Shown one piece after another: positions 16,010-24,248 of a DNA stretch of 35,973 bases (position 1 is the stretch's first letter; the number at the start of each line of letters is the position of its first letter). The notes under the pieces are model-generated. The model ran no database searches. It was not told the DNA's origin and saw nothing but the letters and a program-made list of their open reading frames with translations. The translations under genes and the position numbers were made by a program. Source of the DNA: Pseudonocardiales bacterium (GTDB lineage Bacteria > Actinomycetota > Actinomycetes > Mycobacteriales > Jatrophihabitantaceae); assembly GCA_030840445.1 (NCBI GenBank), contig JAVEEN010000075.1, positions 1 to 35,973 on the forward strand, read 5' to 3'.

Positions 16010-17614
16010 ATGCAAGATTCTGCTGACAGTCACGATGTTGTGGTCGTGGGTGCTGGTTTTGCCGGGTTGTACGCGGTGCAGCATGTGCGGTCGTTGGGGT
16101 TTTCGGTGCAGGGTTTCGAGGCCGGTAGCGATGTCGGTGGAACCTGGTATTGGAATCGGTATCCCGGGGCGCGTTGTGATGTGGAGAGTGTGGATTATTC
16201 GTACTCGTTCTCTGAGGAGTTGCAGCAGGAGTTCGAGTGGACCGAGCGGTTCGCTGGGCAGCCGGAGATTCTGCGGTATATGCAGCATGTGGCGACCCGG
16301 TTTGATCTGTACCGCTCGATCCAGTTCGACGCCCGGGTGGTCAAGGCCCGCTATGACGAGCAGGGGCGGCGGTGGCAGGTGGAGCTGGAATCGGGGGCGA
16401 TGTGCTCGGCCCGGTTCCTGGTGTTGGCGACCGGGCCGTTGTCGGTGCCGCTGGTGCCCGAGGTCGCGGGCATGTCGACGTTTGAGGGGTCGGTGTATCA
16501 GACCAGTCAGTGGCCCAAGACCGAGGTCGATTTCACCGGCCAGCGGGTGGCGGTGATCGGGACCGGTTCCTCGGGGATCCAGTCGATTCCGGTGATCGCC
16601 GAGCAGTGCGATCAGCTGTATGTTTTCCAGCGGACCGCGAACTTCAGCATCCCCGCCCAGAACAGCGCCCTGACCCGCGAAGCCCTCGACCAGATCAAAG
16701 CCAACTACCCCGAACGCCGCCGACTGGCCCGCGAGGACCGGATCGGGACCCCATACCGGTATCGGCCCTATGGCGTGATGGAGGTGGATGAACAGGAGCG
16801 GGCCAGAGCCTTCGAGGAGGCTTGGCAACGCGGCGGCACCCACTTCACCAAGTCGTTCACCGACATCGTGCGCAACGAGGACTCCAACAAGTACGCAGTC
16901 GACTTCGTGCACCGCAAGATCAAGGCCATCATCGGTGATCCAGAGCTTGCCGATGCGTTGCTGCCGAAGGACCACCCCCTGGGCAGCAAACGAATCTGCG
17001 CCGACACCAACTACTACCAAACCTACCTCCGCGACAACGTCACCCTCATCGACCTCCAACGCACTCCCCTGGTCCAGCTGTATGACACCGGCATCCGCAC
17101 CACCACCACCGACTACCCCATCGACAGCCTCGTACTCGCCACCGGATTCGACGCCCTCACCGGCTCATTCCTCGCCATCAACATCACCGGCCCCCGCCAC
17201 CAGACACTGCGCGACACCTGGCGCGGCGGCCCCCGCACCTACCTCGGCCTCGCCGTCGCCGGCTACCCCAACCTTTTCTTGCTCTCCGGTCCCGGCAGCC
17301 CCTCAGTACTGGCCAACATGGTCGCCACCGCAGAACAACAAGTCGACTGGCTCGGCAACCTCCTCACCCACTTACGCCAACACCACCTCACCACCGCCGA
17401 AGCCGACCCCACCGCACAAGACCAATGGGTCGAGCACGTCAACGAACTCGCCTCCCACACCCTCTTCATGAAAGCCGACTCCTGGTACCTCGGCGCAAAC
17501 GTCCCCGGCAAACCACGAGTTTTCATGCCCTACGTCGGCGGGCTGCACGCGTACCGCACGTTATGCGACGACATCGCCGCGTCGGACTATCGTGGTTTCA
17601 GCTTCACGGGATGA
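16010..17614 (+). CDS. Flavin-containing Baeyer-Villiger-type monooxygenase
   Basis: The 534-residue protein has FAD motif VVVGAGFAGLYAVQHV, the conserved GTWYWNRYPGARCDVES block, an NADPH-binding motif VIGTGSSGIQ and the late ATGFDALTG segment, all typical of class B BVMOs of the cyclohexanone/phenylacetone monooxygenase group. The BVMO fingerprint FxGxxxHxxxW reads FEGSVYQTSQW (F158-W168), with Gln164 in place of the usual His. BVMOs insert oxygen next to a ketone to give an ester or lactone. Codon choice changes sharply inside the gene: G/T-ending codons up to about 16640, then C/A-ending codons to the end. ATG 16010 is three bases from the DUF35 stop. It ends the plus-strand operon, convergent with the next gene. 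Confidence 0.9.
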   Translation: MQDSADSHDVVVVGAGFAGLYAVQHVRSLGFSVQGFEAGSDVGGTWYWNRYPGARCDVESVDYSYSFSEELQQEFEWTERFAGQPEILRYMQHVATRFDLYRSIQFDARVVKARYDEQGRRWQVELESGAMCSARFLVLATGPLSVPLVPEVAGMSTFEGSVYQTSQWPKTEVDFTGQRVAVIGTGSSGIQSIPVIAEQCDQLYVFQRTANFSIPAQNSALTREALDQIKANYPERRRLAREDRIGTPYRYRPYGVMEVDEQERARAFEEAWQRGGTHFTKSFTDIVRNEDSNKYAVDFVHRKIKAIIGDPELADALLPKDHPLGSKRICADTNYYQTYLRDNVTLIDLQRTPLVQLYDTGIRTTTTDYPIDSLVLATGFDALTGSFLAINITGPRHQTLRDTWRGGPRTYLGLAVAGYPNLFLLSGPGSPSVLANMVATAEQQVDWLGNLLTHLRQHHLTTAEADPTAQDQWVEHVNELASHTLFMKADSWYLGANVPGKPRVFMPYVGGLHAYRTLCDDIAASDYRGFSFTG

Positions 17615-17628
17615 GCCGTTGGCCGGCT
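17614..17628 (+). terminator. Weak hairpin between convergent genes
   Basis: AGCCG-TTGGC-CGGCT forms a 5-bp stem directly at the BVMO stop, in the 19-base gap before the convergent dehydrogenase gene. There is no T tract, so this is at best a poor terminator. Confidence 0.3.
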
Positions 17629-17633
17629 TCGGA

Positions 17634-18827
17634 TCAGCGGAATGCGTCCAGGCCGGTGAGTTGTGCACCGAGTACGAGGGTGTGCACCTCGTGGGTGCCC
17701 TCATATGTGTAAACGGTTTCGAGGTTGACCGCGTGCCGCAGGACGGGGTACTCGGTGGTGATGCCACTGCCGCCGAGGATAGAGCGCGCCTCGCGGCAGA
17801 TGTCCAGGGCCGCGCGCACATTGGCGAACTTGCCGAAACTGATCTGATGCGGCTTGATCTGGCCGGCATCCTTGAGATCGCCCAGCCTCCGCGCGACGAG
17901 TTGCGCCTGGTTCAACGAGACCGCCATGTCGGCCAACTTCTTCTGCGTCAATTGGAAACCTGCTATCGGCCTACCGAACTGGGTGCGGGAGCAGGCGTAA
18001 TCGATCGTCGCGGCGAGCGCATCCCGGGCCGAGCCCGCGACACCCCAGATGATGCCGTAGCGGGCTTCGGTCAGGCAGCCCAGCGGCCCGCTCAGCCCCC
18101 GTGCGCCGGGCAGCATCGCATGAGCGGGCAGCCTGACATCGTCGAGGACCAGCTCGCTGGTCACCGAGGCGCGCAGCGACAGCTTGTGGTGAACGTCGTG
18201 CGCGGTGAAGCCGGGTGTACCGCGCTCGACAAGGAAGCCCCGGACGCTGCCTTTCGTGCCGTCGGCCTCGTCCTCGGTGCGGGCCCAGACGACGGCCACA
18301 TCTGCGATGGAACCGTTCGTGATCCACATCTTCGCGCCGTGCAGGATCCAGTCCGTTCCGTCGCGTCGCGCTCGGGTGCGCATCGAACCCGGGTCAGAGC
18401 CGGCGTCGGGTTCGGTCAAGCCGAAGCACCCGATCAGCCTCCCCTCGGCCATCCCCGGGAGCCAGCGCTGCTTTTGTTCCTCGCTGCCGTAGGCATGAAT
18501 CGCATACATCGCGAGGGAGCCCTGCACGCTGACCAGCGAGCGCAGGCCAGAATCGACCGCCTCGATCTCAGCGCAGACGATCCCGTACTGGGTCGCGGTC
18601 GAACCCTGGCACCCGTAGCCCTCCAGGTGCATACCCAGCACACCCAGCGCACCGAATTCCTGCGCCAGGTCGCGTGCCGGCAGCTCGCCGCTCTCGAACC
18701 AATCGCGAATATTCGGCCGCAGCCGATCATCAGCGAATTTGCGAACCGTAGAACGCAGCAGCCGATTCTCATCTGCAACGTCGTCCTCGAGATCCAGCAA
18801 GTCAAGGCGGCCGCGCGCGTCACTCAT
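17634..18827 (-). CDS. Acyl-CoA dehydrogenase, glutaryl-CoA dehydrogenase-like
   Basis: A 397-residue enzyme that follows human glutaryl-CoA dehydrogenase closely in its motifs: LRSLVSVQGSLAMYAI, LIGCFGLTEPDAGSDPGSM, SLRASVTSELVLDDV, QLTQKKLADM and NLETVYTYEGTHEVHTLVLG. The Glu of YEGTHE is the expected catalytic base, and the R-S pair that contacts the distal carboxylate is kept. It may therefore oxidise a dicarboxylyl-CoA, with or without decarboxylation, late in the pathway. ATG 18827 is preferred over GTG 18845: an operator-borne TTGACA and a TACCAT element 19 bases away place transcription start almost at 18827, implying a leaderless mRNA. It is divergent from the FMO gene and shares operator copy 2. 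Confidence 0.9.
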   Translation of the reverse strand: MSDARGRLDLLDLEDDVADENRLLRSTVRKFADDRLRPNIRDWFESGELPARDLAQEFGALGVLGMHLEGYGCQGSTATQYGIVCAEIEAVDSGLRSLVSVQGSLAMYAIHAYGSEEQKQRWLPGMAEGRLIGCFGLTEPDAGSDPGSMRTRARRDGTDWILHGAKMWITNGSIADVAVVWARTEDEADGTKGSVRGFLVERGTPGFTAHDVHHKLSLRASVTSELVLDDVRLPAHAMLPGARGLSGPLGCLTEARYGIIWGVAGSARDALAATIDYACSRTQFGRPIAGFQLTQKKLADMAVSLNQAQLVARRLGDLKDAGQIKPHQISFGKFANVRAALDICREARSILGGSGITTEYPVLRHAVNLETVYTYEGTHEVHTLVLGAQLTGLDAFR

Positions 18828-18860
18828 AGGCCGGATGGTACCCACATGGCGCTTGCCGTT

Positions 18861-18878
18861 GTCAACACTCTCGTTGAC
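18861..18878. promoter_or_regulatory. Shared 18-bp operator, copy 2, in a divergent promoter
   Basis: GTCAACACTCTCGTTGAC has the same half-sites and spacer as copies 1, 3 and 4. Both edges read TTGACA outward. On the plus strand TTGACA (18874-18879), 18 bases, TTGAAT (18898-18903) precedes the FMO gene. On the minus strand TTGACA (18865-18860), 19 bases, TACCAT precedes ATG 18827. One bound regulator could close both promoters. Confidence 0.8.
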
Positions 18879-18965
18879 AGAGCGGCCTGGACTCCGGTTG
18901 AATGAGCAGCGTGGCGCCGCTCGCCAATCAGAGAATGTAGCGTTTCCTTCAGGGGAAGGACTGCA

Positions 18966-20759
18966 GTGACCGGTCGCGAGATGCCGAATTCGACAGCTGC
19001 CGACGACATCTTCGGCGCGTGGCTGACCAGGTTCGGAGCAGCCCTCGCGGACGGCAGTGTTGACGGAATCGTCGAGCTGTTCGTCGCCGACGGTTACTGG
19101 CGAGATATCCTCACGTTTACCTGGACCTATCAGACCTTCGCCGGACCTGCTGAGATCGCCGCCAGCATGAACTCGCGCCTGGACAGGGTAAAACCACGTC
19201 TGGTCCGGCCGGCAGCCGACCGCACCGCCCCCAGAATCGTGAGGCGTTCAGCCAAGACAGTCGTCGAAGCCTATTTCGATTTCGACACCGAGGTAGGTCG
19301 ATCCACCGGCTTCGTCCGACTGCTGCTCGACAACGACAATCCGTGCGACTCCAAGGCATGGATTCTGCTGACGGCGCTTCAGGAGTTACGCGGTCACGAG
19401 GAGCGAATCGGCGAGCGCCGCCCCACCGGCATCGAGTTCTCCCAGACGTTTGCGGGTGACAACTGGCTCGACCAGCGCGTCAAGCAGAGTCAGTATCTGG
19501 ATCGAGATCCCGAGGTGCTCGTTATCGGCGCCGGCCAGTCCGGCCTGATCCTGGCCACCCGGCTCGGCCAGATGGGCGCTGACACCCTTGTGCTGGAGCA
19601 GAAGCCACGCATCGGCGATGGCTGGCGAGATCGCTACCACTCGCTGACGCTGCACAACGAGGTCTGGGCAAACAGCATGCCGTACATGCCATTTCCTCCG
19701 ACCTGGCCGACGTTCGTCCCGAAGGACAAACTCGCAGGCTGGCTCGAGACCTATGCCGAAGCCATGGAACTCAATGTGTGGACCGGGACCGAATTCGTCG
19801 GCGCCAGCTACGACAAGGCCACCCGTACCTGGCTGGCCGAATTGCGGGGACTGGACGGCACGGCACGCACGGTTCGGGCCAAGCACGTGGTCCTGGCGAC
19901 CGGGGGCGCCGCTGGCGCACCTCACGTGCCCACCTTGTCGGGACTCGACACATTCACCGGCACCGTTATGCACTCCAGCCAGTTCACCAGTGGCACCGAC
20001 TATGCCGGCAAACGCACCATCGTGATCGGAACGGGCAACAGCGGACACGACGTCGCCCAGGACTTGCACGCCAACGGCGCCGCCAGCGTGACCATGGTCC
20101 AGCGCAGCCCCACCTGCGTACTGAGCCTGGTTCCGAGTGGAACCATGATCTACGCGCTGTACTCGGAGCATCAGGCCATCGAGGACCTCGACCTCATCAC
20201 CGCGGCGATCCCCTATCCGGTGCTCAAGGAGACCTATCAGTGGATCACGCGCAAGACCTGCGAGCTGGATGCGGAGCTCCTCGATCGCCTGCACGCCATT
20301 GGATTCGAGACGGACTTCGAACCGGACGAGACCGGTTTCTACATGAAGTACCTTCGTCGCGGCGGGGGTTACTACATCAACGTCGGCTGCTCCGACCTGC
20401 TGGCCAAGGGCGAGATCGGGTTGGTCCAAGCCCGCGACATCAACCGATTCACCCCCGACGGCTTGCTGCTGAACAACGGCGAGCAGCTCGATTGCGACCT
20501 GGTGGTCCTGGCCACGGGGTATGAGAACCAGCAGGAATTGGTGCGCCGGCTGCTGGGAGACGAGGTCGCCGATCGGGTCGGGCCGATCTGGGGTTTCGAC
20601 GAGAACTACGAGCTTCGCAACATGTGGCGGCGTACCAACCAACCAGGATTCTGGGTCATGGGTGGCAACCTGCTCGACTCCCGGATGCACTCGAAGTTCC
20701 TTGCGCTACAGATCAAAGCGGACCTGATCGGCGTACTGGACGGGCACCGGTCCGAGTGA
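18966..20759 (+). CDS. NTF2/SnoaL-domain fused flavin monooxygenase (FMO-like)
   Basis: The 597-residue protein has two parts. Residues about 10-150 look like an NTF2/SnoaL-type domain (WLTRFGAALADGSVDGIVELFVADGYWRDIL, KAWILLTALQEL). Residues about 175-597 are a flavoprotein monooxygenase with FAD motif VIGAGQSGLILATRLG, an FMO fingerprint FTGTVMHSSQF, NADPH motif VIGTGNSGHDVAQDL and LATGY. This fused form is found in fungal and actinomycete putative FMOs of unclear function. GTG 18966 follows AGGGGAAGGA. With one operator shared with the dehydrogenase, it belongs to the same regulon. Hydroxylation or BV oxidation of an intermediate is likely; the substrate is unknown. Confidence 0.87.
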   Translation: MTGREMPNSTAADDIFGAWLTRFGAALADGSVDGIVELFVADGYWRDILTFTWTYQTFAGPAEIAASMNSRLDRVKPRLVRPAADRTAPRIVRRSAKTVVEAYFDFDTEVGRSTGFVRLLLDNDNPCDSKAWILLTALQELRGHEERIGERRPTGIEFSQTFAGDNWLDQRVKQSQYLDRDPEVLVIGAGQSGLILATRLGQMGADTLVLEQKPRIGDGWRDRYHSLTLHNEVWANSMPYMPFPPTWPTFVPKDKLAGWLETYAEAMELNVWTGTEFVGASYDKATRTWLAELRGLDGTARTVRAKHVVLATGGAAGAPHVPTLSGLDTFTGTVMHSSQFTSGTDYAGKRTIVIGTGNSGHDVAQDLHANGAASVTMVQRSPTCVLSLVPSGTMIYALYSEHQAIEDLDLITAAIPYPVLKETYQWITRKTCELDAELLDRLHAIGFETDFEPDETGFYMKYLRRGGGYYINVGCSDLLAKGEIGLVQARDINRFTPDGLLLNNGEQLDCDLVVLATGYENQQELVRRLLGDEVADRVGPIWGFDENYELRNMWRRTNQPGFWVMGGNLLDSRMHSKFLALQIKADLIGVLDGHRSE

Positions 20760-20772
20760 CGTGCTAAACCAG

Positions 20773-21426
20773 CTAGGCGGGATCGTTGCGCAGGCCGTTA
20801 ACCAAAGTGTCCGCGAAAGCGGCGCCGATCGCGCCGGCGTCCGGCAGCGTGCCATCCTTGTCCCGGTACCAGCGGTGAGTCCAGTTGAGCATGCCGATAA
20901 TCCCGTAGGCGACCACCCGCGCCGGGGATACCGCACGGAGGCTGCCGTCATCCATACCTGACTGCACGATACCGATGACTGCGTCGTCGAAACGTCTGTT
21001 GATCTTTCTCATCTCGCGTGCCCAGCCGGATTTGCCATCGCCGAGGCGGTTCAATTCCTCCTGAATGTATACGAACAGGTAGGGGTAGTACTCGGCGTAG
21101 GAGGCCATCACGGACGCGATCAACAACTCGAGCTTGTGCGGTGCGGCGTCATCGAGGTCTCGAATCTCCTCCGCGCGACGCACGTTGGCTTCCGCGGCAT
21201 CGCGGACAACGTCCTGGAAGAGATCCTCCTTGCTCGCCACGTAGTAATAAAGCGAAGCCCGGTCGGTGCCAAGCGCTTCGGCTATGTCGCCCAGACTCGT
21301 GCCGCCATATCCCTTCGCCCGGAATACCCGGGCGGCAGCGTCCCGGATTTCACGACGCCGCTCCGTGTAGCTGGCGCTGCTGTCAGCAAGTGCCGCGGCG
21401 CGGCGGCGGCCGATACCGCTAGCCAT
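20773..21426 (-). CDS. TetR-family regulator, proposed controller of the GTCAAC-N6-GTTGAC regulon
   Basis: A 217-residue TetR protein. The N-terminal helix-turn-helix is TSLGDIAEALGTDRASLYYYVASKEDLF (about residues 42-69), followed by an all-helical ligand/dimer domain (YAEYYPYLFVYIQEELNRL, AYGIIGMLNWTHRWYR) as in KstR2/FadR-like regulators of acyl-CoA catabolism. ATG 21426 follows GGAG. It lies 93 bases after the DUF35 gene in the same direction, so it is probably the last gene of the operon that begins at operator copy 3. That would give autoregulation. It is the only full-length TetR gene in the window. A CoA ester as inducer is likely by family, but not shown. Confidence 0.9.
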   Translation of the reverse strand: MASGIGRRRAAALADSSASYTERRREIRDAAARVFRAKGYGGTSLGDIAEALGTDRASLYYYVASKEDLFQDVVRDAAEANVRRAEEIRDLDDAAPHKLELLIASVMASYAEYYPYLFVYIQEELNRLGDGKSGWAREMRKINRRFDDAVIGIVQSGMDDGSLRAVSPARVVAYGIIGMLNWTHRWYRDKDGTLPDAGAIGAAFADTLVNGLRNDPA

Positions 21427-21519
21427 GTCGACGCTCCGATCTGCTCAGGACGAACTGCCGCCCGAGCCCGGGGCGAGGCTCGGCCAGCCAAGTGTAGAGC
21501 AGGCCGATGACCAGCCTGG

Positions 21520-21975
21520 TCAGAACAATGTGAACATGAAGTCCGTGATCCGGCCCTGGGGTTCGTCGACGAAGCAGGCGCGGACCCTTGGCCGTGCCTG
21601 CAACCTGTCCGCGGCGTCGGAGATGTTGCTCAGGTCCAGCCCGGTGACGACATTCAACAAGGCGGTGTCAGCGCCGTCGAATGTGACATAGGCAATAACC
21701 ACGGGCGGCTTGGGCATGCCCGCGAACGTCGCCGTCAGGATGGTGAACGTCTCCACGACTCCTTCCGGTCCTACCTCCACCCAATCCTCGGTCCGTTGAA
21801 AGCACACGTCGCAGAACGAGCGCGCCGGGACCAGCACCCGCTTGCAGGACGGGCAGCACACTCCCATGATCCGTCGATTGTCCTTCAGCTCACCGAAGAA
21901 TCTGCTTGCAGCCTCGCCTGCGAAGTACGTGTAGTCGAACTCCCAGCGTCCGGGAATCGTAATCAGCTCAGTCAT
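21520..21975 (-). CDS. DUF35 OB-fold protein with intact zinc ribbon
   Basis: A 151-residue DUF35 protein. It has a helical N-terminus, a zinc ribbon with all four cysteines (CCPSCKR and CDVCFQR, about residues 40-60), and an OB fold (VGPEGVVETFTILTATFAGMPKPPVVIAYVTFDGAD). Such proteins pair with SCP2/Ltp2-type thiolase-fold enzymes and help bind the acyl-CoA. Here it is 30 bases downstream of two such genes. It contrasts with the DUF35 at 15600-16007, which lost its cysteines. Its ribosome-binding site is weak. Confidence 0.88.
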   Translation of the reverse strand: MTELITIPGRWEFDYTYFAGEAASRFFGELKDNRRIMGVCCPSCKRVLVPARSFCDVCFQRTEDWVEVGPEGVVETFTILTATFAGMPKPPVVIAYVTFDGADTALLNVVTGLDLSNISDAADRLQARPRVRACFVDEPQGRITDFMFTLF

Positions 21976-22005
21976 TCTGTCCGGCTTTCTGCTTGGGAGG
22001 TCGTT

Positions 22006-23172
22006 CTATTCGGGAGACTCGGCGCCGAGTACGCACACCGTTGAAAACTGGGTGGCACCACCCTGACCGGTTGCCACTGCGCGTACGACATCCGGCACCT
22101 GACGCTCACCGGCGAGACCGCGGACCTGCAACGCACACTCAGCGATCCGGACCATTCCCGTCGCGCTGACCGGGTTGGCGGCCTGTGGCCCGCCGGAAGG
22201 ATTGAAGACCGGAAGGCTGACATCGTCAAGCTGTTCTTGCACGAAGCGCGGGCCGTCCTCCGGCGCGCACATTCCTAGCGCGGGATAAGTCATCGCTTCG
22301 GCACTCGAGAAGGGCGAGTAAAGCTCGATGACGTCGACCTGCCGGCGAGGGTCGGTGATTCCGGCATCGGCGTAGGCACGGCGGGCCGACAGCTCCAGGG
22401 TCAACAGGTCCACCAGCGAACCCGCGGGCCGGTTGATCCGATCCCCCATCGCGTAGCTGTCGGTCATCGAGGACAGGCCCTGGATCCAGGCAACGCTTCG
22501 CGACCCGACGACATCTCCGGCGGCAAGCACCATCGCGCACGCACCCTCGGACATCGGACAGGCCTCGTATCGGTGAATCGGCCAGGCCAGCAGGGGTGAG
22601 TTCATGATGTCCTCGACCGTGACATCGAGCTTGAGGTGGGCTAGCGGATTGCGAAGCGCATTGCGATGGTTGCGGGCAGCGATTTCAGCCCAATCCCTGG
22701 ACGTGTAACCGTATACCCGCATCGACATGGACGCCCTGAGCGCCGCCATGGTGATCGTCGTCAACGGAAAGTCTTTCTCGTAAATGGGATCGAAGACCGT
22801 GTTGAACACGTTCTGCGATGAGGTCGCCTGTCCCATTCGCTCGACCCCGACGACGAGTGCCATCTTCGCTCGTCCGGAAGCGACATAGTCAGCCGCCGCG
22901 AACGTGGCCGACGAGCCGGTCGCGCCACCGGTGTTGACCCGAAGGAACGGCTTGCCGCTGCCGAGAACGGCGGTCTTCTCGACACCGTTCTCACCGGACA
23001 GGGCATCCGGTGCGACGCCGGCGATGATGACGTCGATCGCATCGATGTCGACGTTCGCGTCGCGGAGCGCCTCATCCACGGCCGCCCAGATCAGCTCAGC
23101 CGAGCTCAGCTCCGGATGAGCCCGCTTGTAGGGCGTCTGCCCGATCCCGATGATGCCGACCCGCGCGCTCAT
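22006..23172 (-). CDS. Thiolase-fold protein, SCP2/Ltp2-like, without nucleophilic Cys
   Basis: A 388-residue member of the SCP2-thiolase family: MSARVGIIGIGQTPYKR, an NTGGATGSSATFAAADYVASGRAKMALVVG block, DVIELYSPFSSAEAM and the late NPSGG. The equivalent of the thiolase nucleophile (NNNCATGS in SCP-x) reads NTGGATGS, so Cys is Gly. That argues for Ltp2-like retro-aldol cleavage or a binding role rather than thiolysis. The ORF track extends to 23364, but ATG 23172 overlaps the upstream stop (ATGA) and starts at the fold. It lies between a degenerate paralogue and a DUF35 gene; a complex of the three is plausible. Confidence 0.87.
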   Translation of the reverse strand: MSARVGIIGIGQTPYKRAHPELSSAELIWAAVDEALRDANVDIDAIDVIIAGVAPDALSGENGVEKTAVLGSGKPFLRVNTGGATGSSATFAAADYVASGRAKMALVVGVERMGQATSSQNVFNTVFDPIYEKDFPLTTITMAALRASMSMRVYGYTSRDWAEIAARNHRNALRNPLAHLKLDVTVEDIMNSPLLAWPIHRYEACPMSEGACAMVLAAGDVVGSRSVAWIQGLSSMTDSYAMGDRINRPAGSLVDLLTLELSARRAYADAGITDPRRQVDVIELYSPFSSAEAMTYPALGMCAPEDGPRFVQEQLDDVSLPVFNPSGGPQAANPVSATGMVRIAECALQVRGLAGERQVPDVVRAVATGQGGATQFSTVCVLGAESPE

Positions 23173-24248
23173 GCTGCCTCGACAACAATGGCGGTGTGGG
23201 TCTGGCCGGCAACCGTGGATGACCCGGTAGCCATGGCCCGTCTGGCTCCGGCCACTTGGTTGACACCGGCCTCTCCGCGCAGCTGCAGGATGCTCTCGAC
23301 GATCCTTACGAGCCCCATGGCGGGTGGGCAGTAGCCGGCCGCACCGCCTCCGGATGGGTTGCACCGTGGATCATCGGCCAGCTGCTCGAGCCCCTGCCCG
23401 GCCGCGGCGAACCCGATCGATTCCAGGCCCATGGCTTCATCGATGAGTGTCAAGCCGTCGACCTCGACCACATCGAGCTGCGAGCTGGTTGTGCCTGCCT
23501 GCGTCATCGCACGACCAGCCGCCAGCTGGAGCCCTTGTAGGGCACGGAGATTGCGGTCACCGAGCGCGTAAGGCTCTGACGACTGGCCCGCTCCGATAAC
23601 CCGGATCGGCGCCGGCTCGACGGACAGGATGAGGGCAACCGCGACATCCGCCCAGAGCGGTAGGTCCGCTGGCACCAGTGGATAGGGCGCCGCCGATTGG
23701 TATCCGCCGCTCTTGAGCGCCCGTGGATTCGCTCGAGCGGCCTCGTCGCGACGCAGTGACGCTCGTGTTCGCTGCTCCTTGTGGTGGTCGGTCGCCAGGT
23801 ACAGTTGGGCCCGCATCGCGGAAAGAACGAACTCGTTCAAGCCGATCGGCCGCCCGTAGATCGGATCGAACAATGTCTGCGAAAACTGGTCATAGTTGTA
23901 CTCGCTCGACCTGCCCCATGCCGCGACGACCGATCGTCGGGCCCGGCCGCTTTCGAGCTTGGTCATGGCGCCGACGAGAGCACCGGCCGCGTCGTCGGAG
24001 AAGCGGATCTCCTCGCGAAGATACGCTCCTGCGGCCGGAGCGGTGACCATGCTCGACAGCGAGCGGCCATCCACCAGGTCGTGGGCGGCCAACACCACCG
24101 AATCCACCGCGTCTATGGATTGGTCCGCGTCCTCGAGCGCCAGAGTGACGGTGTCGAAGATGAGTTCTGAGAGGTCCTTCGTCGCATCGTGCCAACCGAT
24201 ATTGAGCGCGATTCCTTCGATGTAGACAGGGGTATCGACGACTGTCAT
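23169..24248 (-). CDS. Degenerate thiolase-fold paralogue
   Basis: The 359-residue protein keeps the overall thiolase layout (PVYIEGIALNIGWHDATKDL, SGRARRSVVAAWG, NPSGGGAAGYCPPAMGLVRIVES, GARRAMATGSSTVAGQTHTAIVVE) but has lost usual active-site signatures. The nucleophile region reads FSDDAAGALVGA without Cys, and the Tyr-containing block at the second half reads VDGLTLIDEAMG. It is shorter than its neighbour by about 30 residues. It overlaps the next gene by four bases and shares one base with the E2 gene stop (TGATG). I read it as a non-catalytic or divergent partner subunit of the adjacent thiolase-fold protein. Confidence 0.8.
   Translation of the reverse strand: MTVVDTPVYIEGIALNIGWHDATKDLSELIFDTVTLALEDADQSIDAVDSVVLAAHDLVDGRSLSSMVTAPAAGAYLREEIRFSDDAAGALVGAMTKLESGRARRSVVAAWGRSSEYNYDQFSQTLFDPIYGRPIGLNEFVLSAMRAQLYLATDHHKEQRTRASLRRDEAARANPRALKSGGYQSAAPYPLVPADLPLWADVAVALILSVEPAPIRVIGAGQSSEPYALGDRNLRALQGLQLAAGRAMTQAGTTSSQLDVVEVDGLTLIDEAMGLESIGFAAAGQGLEQLADDPRCNPSGGGAAGYCPPAMGLVRIVESILQLRGEAGVNQVAGARRAMATGSSTVAGQTHTAIVVEAA

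Noticed and set aside
15989-17059. 356-residue minus-strand ORF
   Set aside because: Antisense shadow of the BVMO gene, whose motifs are intact on the plus strand; its composition follows the odd codon skew of that gene.
17592-18905. 437-residue plus-strand ORF
   Set aside because: Antisense to the GCDH-like gene, covering it fully; no domain seen.
19386-20690. 434-residue minus-strand ORF
   Set aside because: Antisense to the FMO fusion gene; no recognisable motifs, arises from the high GC third positions.
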